Below, in pieces: positions 32,401 through 40,269 of a stretch of 64,000 nucleotides of DNA; the stretch's first letter is position 1; each line of letters starts with the position of its first letter. The notes below the pieces were generated by a model. It saw only the letters and a program-made list of their open reading frames with translations, searched no databases and was not told the DNA's origin. Source of the stretch: Argyresthia goedartella (lineage: Eukaryota; Arthropoda; Insecta; Lepidoptera; Argyresthiidae); the NCBI GenBank assembly GCA_949825045.1, contig OX463806.1, forward strand, positions 44,230,208-44,294,207, given 5' to 3'. Both the position numbers and the translations under genes were made by a program.

Positions 32401-33465
32401 CGAGTAATTTGATACTGCGCATTCGATAACGGCCTCAGAGCGGGCCGGGATAATGTAGGTTGGCTGATTATAAACAATAGGTAGGGATTGACCTTTAATT
32501 AGCAAAGTTTTTAAGTGGTAGTCAATTTTTACTTTAAAATGACTAAAGAAATCACTGCCGATGATTCCGTCATAGTATTCCAAACTGACGTCATCGCTTG
32601 TAACATGAAATTTGTAATTCAATGATTCTTGGGGTATGTTAATTACCATCTGAAAGGTTCCTAATGTTTTTATTAAAGATTCAGTGTTACTTATGCCTTT
32701 GAGTCTTACAATTTCGTGTGAAAGGTGTGGAGTTTCTCTGAGACTTGAGTTTTTGACAATACTGATGCTCGCACCTGTATCTACGAGGAAACACAGTGGT
32801 TCCGTAGAATGGCTAGTTTGTAAATAAATGTGTGGTAGAGACACCTTTTTGGTATAGGTCTCAAAGATTGGAATAGAGTCGGTAGTATGATTTAATTCAG
32901 TGCAGTTAGTAGAAGGGTTCAGTGACCTTTGTTTATTTTGCCGGGATATAGAAGTGGTAGAATACGACTTGTTACGAGATGTATTTTTTGACTTAGTAAA
33001 ATTAGTAGTACTCGAATTTTCTCGAGGTGAGTTTTGATTTAAAATAACATGACTCGACGTGTTTTCGCATCGTGGCACGTGAGGTGTAGATTTAGGAAAA
33101 CTCTTGTCTTTAGGCAGAGGTGGACTCAGTGATTTTTCTTTAGAACTCAGAGAATTTAGGGGACCCAGTGTAGGCTGAGATGAACTCGGATTTTTCCGAG
33201 ATGTGTGACTCGACGTGCTCTCGCATTGTGGCACGTGAGGTGTGGACTTAGCAAAACTTTTGCCTTTAGGCAGAGATGAACTCAGTGAACTCAGTGAACT
33301 CAGTGGATGCTGAGATGAACTCGAATTTTTACGAGGTGTGTGACTCGGGAACGTTGCCCGAGGTGAATTTAAGTTTTGGGACTTAGTAAGGATTGAGTCA
33401 AAATCAGAGGGCTTATTTGTACCGTTTTTAAAACACGATTTCGGCAGGCACTGATCCGAAATCAT
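29491..33465 (-). CDS. pol: Gypsy pol (protease, RT, RNase H, integrase)
   Basis: 1,324 codons. After a Ser/Pro/Lys-rich lead: protease (CFLVDTGASISIV, about residue 233), RT (KWRIVIDYRRLNDVTV; YVYLDDCIIYS with the YxDD site), RNase H (FVITSDASNYAVGAVLSQ), an HHCC zinc-binding region (GHPGSKRMYNRI...CKLCQ), and the integrase core with D, D, E in LALDIVGPLP, TDLGTCFTS and NGALERSHATLKEYL. The start ATG overlaps the gag stop as ATGA. It ends at TAA after PYELLYG, short of the usual end (see the out-of-frame piece downstream). Confidence 0.93.
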   Translation of the reverse strand: MISDQCLPKSCFKNGTNKPSDFDSILTKSQNLNSPRATFPSHTPRKNSSSSQHPLSSLSSLSSSLPKGKSFAKSTPHVPQCESTSSHTSRKNPSSSQPTLGPLNSLSSKEKSLSPPLPKDKSFPKSTPHVPRCENTSSHVILNQNSPRENSSTTNFTKSKNTSRNKSYSTTSISRQNKQRSLNPSTNCTELNHTTDSIPIFETYTKKVSLPHIYLQTSHSTEPLCFLVDTGASISIVKNSSLRETPHLSHEIVRLKGISNTESLIKTLGTFQMVINIPQESLNYKFHVTSDDVSLEYYDGIIGSDFFSHFKVKIDYHLKTLLIKGQSLPIVYNQPTYIIPARSEAVIECAVSNYSPELYQNNEALILDHVLCNGVYVANCIVSIKSNAKVNVSVLNTTDSSIEVKDYYVKLTPFEQKFLTESCHKINSINTSESDRLNRVLSQIRCSHLNDEEKRSLFECCSQYPDIFHLEGDPLSFTHAIEHSINSGNAPPIHVKSYRFPECHKEEVDTQVQKMLDQNIIRPSVSPWSAPVWVVPKKMDASGKKKWRIVIDYRRLNDVTVSESYPLPLITDILDQLGHSKYFSTLDLASGFHQIKMGSVDAPKTGFTVSTNSSSSGHHEFVRMPFGLKNAPATFQRLMNTALSGLQGLHCYVYLDDCIIYSHDLDSHMTKLKLVFDRLREFNLKLQPDKCEFLRREVAYLGHIITDKGVSPNAEKVKSVTNFPTPTNVKQIKSFLGLVGYYRRFIENFSKLTKPLTSLLKKDVPFDWTPEQQNAFQILKEKLTTAPLLQYPDFSAPFVITSDASNYAVGAVLSQGDIGKDQPIAYASRTLNKPEGNYSTTEKELLAIIFAVKTFRPYIFGRKFKIVTDHRPLVWLFNVKDPGSRLIRWRLKLEEYDYEIVYKQGRLNSNADALSRCPVNAIHADSLLNSTYEKYFKEQFTNKLPDSNTVIEEHTEALQLTKLKSITCPVSLDLDYSLPHCEEILSQLDNSADLFNPEREPFTVQSLNSNNKIYCFPYTKVHHYEETKYKDIYNLLIKLRDLILKDHPETTDLATSDFTDPFSKISYTKIYNMISQVFNNTNIKIHIYKNQLIYPTPVEVPKILKENHDSTIAGHPGSKRMYNRIKAAYYWKGMRSDIEDYVKKCKLCQVNKPLRKSNKAPMEITSTSTRPFERLALDIVGPLPDAGFQNFRFILTLQDDLTKFSSAYPMVTATSDEIARNLVHFMSLFGFPKTILTDLGTCFTSELFKQLTEILKIKSLFTTPYHPQTNGALERSHATLKEYLKSFVNENQNDWHCYLFTAILAYNTTPHCTTEFTPYELLYG

Positions 33466-34490
33466 TCGCTGTTTAAATCAAGGTCTTGGTCCTCACGCGT
33501 TACATGCACGTTTGCATGAGTTGAGTTAGAGTTTGGTATTTGACCTTGGCTATTATTTTGCCGATTTTTGTATTTGAGTTTACGGCACTCCTGAAGGGTA
33601 TGACCAAGGTTCTTACAGTATTTACACTGCTTGACATTTGCATTAGTTGAACCTTGAGATGTACCTTGGGTTTGGGCAGAATTTACGTTAAAGGACCTTT
33701 GTGTGTTATGTGAGTGAGGCTTTTTATTTTTATAACACTCAGAGGATGTGTGCCCTAATTTATTGCATGTAGAGCACTGTTTTGAAGAGCGATGTGAGGA
33801 TGTTGACTGTTGTTTTAAGTTGTACAGTTTTTCCTCTTCAATAGCGTGCTGTACCGCTTCATTTAAACTTGAGGGGTTTCTGCATCGCACAATATTAGAA
33901 ATTGAGCCACTTAGGCCTAACATGAAGGTATTGAGCGCGAGATCTTCCATGGCTGCTATACGGCCAAGAATCCAAGATCCCAAAGAACGATCTTTGCAAT
34001 TGTAGTGAATGTCGGATTGTATTCTAGTTAGTATACACTCAATACGCAATGAATATTTGGTGACATCTTCTGAAAAGAGTTGTCTGCAATTTTGCAAGTC
34101 AACCAAAAGATGTGTTGCGTGTTTTTTTCCCCCAAAAGTTGATTTGAGAAAGGCTTTTATATCCTCCCATTTTGTGAAGCTTTTTAAGCTACAGGCTACT
34201 TGTGCCTTACCCTCTAGTTGAGAGAGTATATATTTGCAGAGCACGTTTTGTTGCTCGGGGGTAGCTAGGGACATGGCATTGTCACAGTTTGTTAAGAAAG
34301 CAGGGAGTGACTCCTTGTCACCATTATAGCTTTTGATGAATTTAGTGAGAACACCAAGAGTGACAGACATTTTGGTTTTAGAGGGTTTTTCAGGTGTTGA
34401 GTTAGAAGATTCAGCGGTTTCGGCTGCTGAAGATTCGCTATCTTCTGATATTAGACTGACGTCTTCGGTTTCAGATTTAAGTTTCGACAT
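33462..34490 (-). CDS. gag: Gypsy gag, two zinc knuckles
   Basis: 342 codons. An acidic Ser/Glu-rich start, a capsid-like middle (SLPAFLTNCDNAMSLATPEQ; FGGKKHATHLLVDLQNCRQL), and two CCHC knuckles, CSTCNKLGHTSSEC and CKYCKNLGHTLQEC, both CX2CX4HX4C. Two knuckles rather than one is notable for an insect gypsy gag. Its TGA overlaps the pol ATG by four bases, allowing termination-reinitiation or frameshifting. Confidence 0.92.
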   Translation of the reverse strand: MSKLKSETEDVSLISEDSESSAAETAESSNSTPEKPSKTKMSVTLGVLTKFIKSYNGDKESLPAFLTNCDNAMSLATPEQQNVLCKYILSQLEGKAQVACSLKSFTKWEDIKAFLKSTFGGKKHATHLLVDLQNCRQLFSEDVTKYSLRIECILTRIQSDIHYNCKDRSLGSWILGRIAAMEDLALNTFMLGLSGSISNIVRCRNPSSLNEAVQHAIEEEKLYNLKQQSTSSHRSSKQCSTCNKLGHTSSECYKNKKPHSHNTQRSFNVNSAQTQGTSQGSTNANVKQCKYCKNLGHTLQECRKLKYKNRQNNSQGQIPNSNSTHANVHVTREDQDLDLNSE

Positions 34491-35174
34491 TAATCGAACT
34501 GTGATATGTTAGACAAGTGTAGTATATAATTAAAAATCACACACAAGTAAAAATTATAAAATGTAAAATAGCATAAAAATATAGTAAAACCTTGTAGAAA
34601 TATCACTGAAACACTTAATTTTATCTTTGAATTTTAACTCTCAAGAACACGGTGATGAAGATCTCGAGTTTCATTCTCACGGTAGTGTCACGCGCAGGTA
34701 GTATGTGTGCAGGCAGGTGGCGCGCAGGAAAGTAGGCGCTAATGCAAGGCGCCCAAGGGTATCCAATGAATTGCAGGCTTTGCAACGCTCCTGTTACTAT
34801 CGCCAGCAGATAACGTGCAGTTGCAGTTGACGGTGTGGAATTTTCCACAAAACAGAGTTTGTATGAAGACTGCCGTGGGAAAATGTTTCCTTGGATGATG
34901 GTGGTTGAGTTAGATCTGTGTCATCGTCTACAGATGAGTAATGGTGCGGGCTCGAGCTGATGCTGAGGCTGACCGTCGACCAGGTTGGTGAAGCAGTTCG
35001 TGTGTGAAGATCGCGGGCTCACGCTACGGAGCGGAGACTAACCGTCGGATCACTAGGTGCTAGGATGCGGCTGATGCAGGCTCGACCTGGGGTCGAGTCT
35101 TACTGTCGATCAATTTGACGAAACGTGGCCACGGATTCGGATGACAGAGTCTCAGTAAATAAGACCTTCCTGTC

Positions 35175-35192
35175 ATCCCACTTCTGACACCA
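35175..35192 (-). promoter_or_regulatory. Gypsy primer-binding site (tRNA-Leu)
   Basis: ATCCCACTTCTGACACCA on the + strand equals the 3' end of a eukaryotic tRNA-Leu plus CCA, so the minus strand is an 18-nt primer-binding site, 2 nt inside the 5' LTR. Confidence 0.8.
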
Positions 35193-35194
35193 GT

Positions 35195-35484
35195 TGTTAG
35201 GCGGCCTGGGTCGTTTGTCTTTTTAAAAAAAACCACAAAGTCACTAACACTAATATTTATTGATCTCAGAGAGAATTACACAACTCTATAACTTCCCAAT
35301 TTTGAGGTAGCAGAATGCTTTACCGCTTTCCGCGAGTGACTGAATCTAACTGACTAAAATACAAAAGAGTTAGAAACGACGAAGTCTAAAAATGATGATC
35401 AACAGTAATTCACACGGAAAAATACAGCCATGTGGAGATTATGCTCTATTAAGCTTTATCTACATTTTAATAAGGGTTGTAACA
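35195..35484 (-). repeat. Gypsy 5' LTR
   Basis: 290 bp; one visible difference from the other LTR (GCTTTACCG here, GCATTACCG at the left). Confidence 0.93.
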
Positions 35485-35577
35485 GTTCGTAGTCACAGTT
35501 TGTCTACAGAACATTTGGAACAGTACTTATTGCAGTTGTATACATTTTCAAAGGTAAATTTTAAATTTCATTGTTAA
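35485..35577 (+). pseudogene. hAT-like dimerisation domain remnant, 3' half
   Basis: Continues the frame of 26736-26849 beyond the gypsy target duplication: SHSLSTEHLEQYLLQLYTF, typical of the end of the hAT dimerisation domain. Upstream codons of the longer frame are LTR sequence read by chance. Confidence 0.65.
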
Positions 35578-35960
35578 ATATATTTTGTACTTAATAGTTT
35601 CGCAACAGAGATTTAAAAACACGACTATTTTATTATTTCGTGTTGCTTATTTAGGCCTGTTTTATGGAGTTTGGTGCATATTTCAGCAATTTTTCTTGCA
35701 TATTTGCATACAAATTTTGAGCTTTTTATGATGCTTATAATCCTGTCTTTAATCATTAGTAAGTCAAGTCATTATTAACCATTAACCAAGAATAACCGTT
35801 ACTTAGAACGGGTTACACCTAAAATGTTGCATGGCTAGCAATCTGAACCACGAGCAACCAACAAAAAAAGAGACGACGTCTTTGGAATAGTTATTATGTC
35901 GAGCAACGTAATGGCCAACAAGTCCTATTATGTGTTATGAAGAGTGGCATTTCAGATGGT
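35578..35960. other. Unassigned, AT-rich
   Basis: Probably the 3' part of the hAT-like element. No further feature seen. Confidence 0.35.
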
Positions 35961-35965
35961 CACCA

Positions 35966-36092
35966 GTCTGTGGCTCAAGCAGGAATAATTACCAGGGTGA
36001 AAGAGTTTTCGAGTTCAGATAAAATGAACCATATGTCATTGTATATAAGAGTCACTGACAGGTCGATTCGCATACTTTTTCGACGTGTAATT
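35966..36092 (+). repeat. Interspersed repeat with AGGAATAATTAC ends, copy 1
   Basis: Begins GTGGCTCAAGCAGGAATAAT and ends GTGTAATTATTCC; the ends are partly complementary. A second copy is at 59207-59322. Likely a small MITE. Confidence 0.6.
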
Positions 36093-36271
36093 ATTCCGTA
36101 TACTGCATAAGTACTGTAATGAATAGTATGTTTCCGCCGCGTGATGATATTAATTTTAATTAATACCGCGATAAACATTTTGTTGACACCACGCCCCCCA
36201 AGGGGTAAAATCGAAGGCTTGGTTGCGGCCAATCACTCGGAATTGACCAGCAAGCTTTTCCTCAGAATCAG

Positions 36272-36425
36272 AGGTGCCCGGCCCCGACGGCTTGCCTTCC
36301 CCACAGTGGGGTAAAGCCGCCGAGTTGCCCATCTACCCCACCACGCCGCTGGAGATACTGCTGCTGGCCATACTCTGCACCATCAGCGTCGTCGTCATAG
36401 CTTACATGATGGTCGTGCTCTACAG
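36272..36425 (+). CDS. SCAP: SCAP exon (last membrane span)
   Basis: Acceptor CAGAATCAG, donor GTACAC. Encodes a short luminal stretch and LEILLLAILCTISVVVIAYM, a membrane segment at the position of SCAP span 8, just before the WD40 region. Phase 1 in, phase 2 out (154 bp). The preceding intron is about 10.4 kb and holds the gypsy element. Confidence 0.93.
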
Positions 36426-36510
36426 GTACACAAATATTTCTTGTATGAATTGGCAGAGGATATATTTCTCGCAACAACGGTCGCAAGCAAATTCGGCATT
36501 CGGCATTAAT

Positions 36511-36640
36511 CTAAAAATCAATCTGTGGGAGTTTCTACGCCCTTCTTCTCCCACAGTAGTCCAATGTAGAGTAGAGGCAAAAAATGACGAATGCTAAATA
36601 TATGTAAATATCTACAGTAATAAAGACATTTGGAATTTAA
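36511..36640 (+). repeat. Solo 3' tail of the LINE copy 1 family
   Basis: Matches the 3' UTR of the LINE at 6.5 kb, including the CTGTGGGAG/CTCCCACAG hairpin and AATAAAG. It is a severely 5'-truncated insertion. The tail ends AATAAAGACATTTGGAATTT, as does the copy at 50.8 kb. Confidence 0.8.
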
Positions 36641-36759
36641 ATTTGGTGGTGTGACCAGTTGTTTCCTCTGTAGGCTTCCTCCTAAGTTTTTCCAACCAGT
36701 GTTCCTCATGCTTAGCGCCCCCTGGTGTAGTAGATGCAGTCACATGTTTTTAACAATAT

Positions 36760-36975
36760 TGTACGGTTACATCGTGCATATAATGTTTTGTTAACGTGGC
36801 AGTTTACTCAGCCCGCATATTTCTACCGTAATAAATTTAGTTGACCACTTACAGTGAAGACAAAATGACGTGTTTCATTACTACCACTACTTTACTACTT
36901 CATTCGTAACAACTCACTACTAGAACTTTATACAACTGTGTGGAAAGTGCCGTCTACTAAGCACTTGATCATACA
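36760..36975 (+). repeat. Pao2 5' LTR
   Basis: 216 bp, TGTACGG...ATCATACA. One difference from the 3' LTR (ACATCGTG versus ACACCGTG). Confidence 0.93.
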
Positions 36976-36978
36976 TTA

Positions 36979-36990
36979 TGGTCCTTCGAG
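36979..36990 (+). promoter_or_regulatory. Pao2 primer-binding site, partial
   Basis: TGGTCCTTCGAG matches the first 12 nt of the tRNA-Tyr-type site seen in Pao1, then diverges. Confidence 0.6.
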
Positions 36991-37227
36991 AAAACTCAGT
37001 GTGTTCTGTGGTTTTTGGACTGTGGGAGCATTGAGAAGAACTGTGTGCGACCTACGACTCTACGGGTCGAGCTACGAAGAAAACTTAGCGTGCGCTGACA
37101 AAATCAAGCATCGCGACTACTTACTACTGATGAAACAAGCAAGGGACACCGTCTACTACGTGTCGAACTCATCAACTACATACTACTCATACTTACTGAA
37201 ACTAAAAGGTACCAACTAAACATAACT

Positions 37228-38859
37228 ATGGCTGAACTACAAACTCAGAGCAAAGTCTTTGAAAACATAAAAAGTCTCTGCGCTAACTACAAAAAGGACG
37301 GAGCAGAAAGGAAGAAAAGGCCAGACTATCTCACGAAGAGACTTGTATAACTTGAAACTCAATGGAAGGATTTTGAGCAAAGACATGCATTATTATTGGA
37401 ATATGAGGAAAAAGATATTGAATATTTTAAGGAATGTGTCTACGAATGAACTAAGGAGATATATACAAACACTAAAGAAAATATACTACAACTCCATGTC
37501 TCAGAGCCTGCAAGAAGACGACTTTGACAAAACTTCAACTACAAATGATAGTCTTACTGGAGAAGAACTGACCAAGAAGGTAGATGACACAAGTACCAAG
37601 GTCAGAGAGCTACTTACTAGACAGGAAGCAAACTGCAAGGCCATTGACAGGGCCATGTCGAAAGTGAACATTGAAGATACTATGGAGAAATGGGAGATTG
37701 AAGATCACCTCAAGATAATGGGATCAAAATGGGAAGCAATAGATAAACTACACTGGGAACTGGACGCCCTACTGCAAGGTTCGGAGGAAAAGTACTACGA
37801 CTTATTCATGACTTTGGAAGGCGAATACGACCGACTTAAAAAATCACTGCATAAAAAGCTGTGGACCAATGTACACTACAAGCAATCCGCACCAAAGATT
37901 GACATCCCCATATTCACCGGAAACTATGAACAATGGGTGTCTTTTAAAGATTTGTTCTTGGAAACAATACACAACAATCCATCTATTTCCAAGGCACAAA
38001 AACTTTAACACTTAAAAGCAAAGCTGAGAGGGGAGGCTGAAAAACTAGTGCAGCATTTGAACATCAGTGCTGAAAATTATGAGTCATGCTGGAACATCCT
38101 TATGCAGCGCTACGACAATCGCAGACTGCAATTTACATCCTACATAAATACTATGTTGAATTTACCAGTAATACAGCAGGCGAGCGCATTTACTGTCAAA
38201 AGAATGCATGACGTCATAAATGAATGCATGAATGGTTTAACTAACATCGGCGTGGAAACAGAAAATTGGGATCCGCTAATTGTGCACCTTATGTCGCAAA
38301 ACTTGACTCTGATACCTACAACGAATACTGCAAAGAACTACGTGAACCGAGGGAAGTACCAGACCTTCATGAGTTCACAAACTTCTTGGAAAGCCAATTT
38401 ATGGCGTTAGAAATAAAAACTCGTCAAAAAGAAGTCCCTAAGGTACAGAAACCGCCTCAACCTACTGAAAAGCAGCACTACGGGACATATAAACCGACTT
38501 TTGGATTCAAGCGGGAATATAAGAAGTCATTTTTCACGTCTTACCAAGGAAATTGCCCACTTTGTGACGAAAACCACGTACTCATGAAATGCCGCAAGTT
38601 TCTAGACATGAACACTGAAACCAGAAACTCTAACGTCGCCCGCATGCAACTCTGCAAAAACTGTCTGTACGACCACGGCGACATGCAGTGCTCATCGACT
38701 AAGAAATGCAAAGAGTGTGCTAAGCCACATCAAACGCTGTTGCACAATAAGATGAAGAAACCACCTTCAACTCCGAGTTCTGGAAGAAACTATTCTACTC
38801 AACGGCAACCTACTTATACTCAAAAGTGTCGAATCACTTATCCAGTAACGCAACGGTAG
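37228..38859 (+). pseudogene. gag: Pao2 gag, several breaks
   Basis: Starts at an ATG aligned with the Pao1 gag start. In-frame stops occur near 37348 and 37446, a frameshift near 37.5 kb, a TAA near 38006, another frameshift near 38.29 kb and a TAG at 38857-38859. Conserved parts include MEKWEIEDHLKIMGSKWEAI, QWVSFKDLFLETIHNNPSI and the Cys/His array CPLCDENHVLMKC...LCKNCLYDHGDMQC. It cannot make a full-length Gag. Confidence 0.85.
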
Positions 38860-40269
38860 TACCTCCGTTGCGTCACTACAGTACAAATCAAAGTAAAAGG
38901 CCTCAATGGAACTTATGTACATTTGCGAGCACTACTTGACCAAGGCTCGCAAGTAAATCTAATAACTGAAAATGCAGCGCAACTTTTAAGGCTGCCAAGA
39001 AAACATATGACTGCGACGGTGTCAGGCGTTGGGACCGTCACTGGGGACTGCAAGGGACGAATTGGAATTGAATGTCAGTCCATCAACTCTGTCTTCACCT
39101 TCAAATCAGAAGCACTGGTAATGAAAAAGCTCATAAATAACTTGCCGAGCAAATCTTTTCAATCAGCAGAATGGGAACACTTGAACAATCTGAAACTGGC
39201 CGACCCTGAGTTCAACGTGTCCCGCGGCATTGATCTACTGTTTGGGGCGGAGGTTTACTCTACCATCATCATGGAAGGAGTACTGAGAGGCACCAATGAA
39301 TCCCCCATTGCGCAACAAACTCAGCTAGGTTGGATCCTGTGCGGCAATGTCAAGAATTCTTTCAACTGTCACGCAACCTTGGTCAATCTGGAAGACCTGA
39401 CTAAATTCTGGGAAACAGAAGACATCACTGAGGGGAACGAAGATATACCATCCGATGATGAGTGCGAGATATATTACCAACAAACTACGAAAAGAAACTG
39501 CGATGGAACTTATGTTGTCAAGATGCCATTATACCCGAATTACGAAGAAAAACTGGGAAACTCTAAATCTGCGGCAACTGCCCAATTTTTGCAACTAGAA
39601 AAAAGACTCGACAGACTGGCGAAACTTTCGGCTATGTACAAAGACTTCATCCAGGAATACATAGATCTGGACCACATGCAGCCCGCAACTACTGTTTCTA
39701 ACTCAAGCCCTGTATACTACTTGCCTCACCATGGGGTACTACGGGAGCAGTCCACGACGACCAAACTAAGAGTCGTTTTCAACGCGTCCCAAAAAACACG
39801 CTCGAACTATAGCTTGAATGACTTAATGAAAAAGGGACCTAACTTACAAATAGACATACAGGAGTTACTAATAAAATGGAGAAGCTACAAATACGTCTAT
39901 ACAGCAGACATCGAGAAAATGTACCGCTGCATCCGGATCGCTGAAGAACAGCAACATCTGCAAAAGATCATTTGGAGATTTTCGACTGACGAATCATTAC
40001 AAGAAATGAACCTCTGTACCGTTACATACGGAAACAAAAGCGCACCGTGGTTAGCCATGAGAACCCTAAAACAGTTAGCCTCGGACGATCGCCAAAAATA
40101 CCCCGTGGCTGCAAAAACACTGGAAAACGAATTTTATGTCGACGACTTGATAAGCGGGAATAACTCACTCGAAGCCGCCAAAGAAATGCAACGCACGCTG
40201 ATTGTACTATTGCAAGGCGGTGGAATGAACTTACGTAAATGGACAAGTAACTGCACAGAATTACTGTAA
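38860..40269 (+). pseudogene. pol: Pao2 pol: protease and reverse transcriptase
   Basis: Follows gag in the same frame after a TAG. Retroviral-type protease region ALLDQGSQVNLIT; RT with KLRVVFNASQKT, TADIEKMYRCIRI and NEFYVDDLISG (YVDD catalytic site). Ends at an in-frame TAA (40267-40269) while homology continues in the same frame downstream. Confidence 0.88.

Larger units (their letters stand above)
26850..35484 (-). mobile_element. Ty3/gypsy errantivirus-like element (gag, pol, env)
   Basis: 8,635 bp on the minus strand. The 290-bp LTRs at 26850-27139 and 35195-35484 begin TGTTA and end TAACA, and differ at one base that I could see. A 4-bp target duplication GTTC flanks it (26846-26849, 35485-35488). 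Order on the minus strand: LTR, primer-binding site, gag, pol, env, polypurine tract, LTR. Gag and env frames are intact; pol has a break near its end. The high LTR identity marks a recent insertion, antisense to SCAP. Confidence 0.95.
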
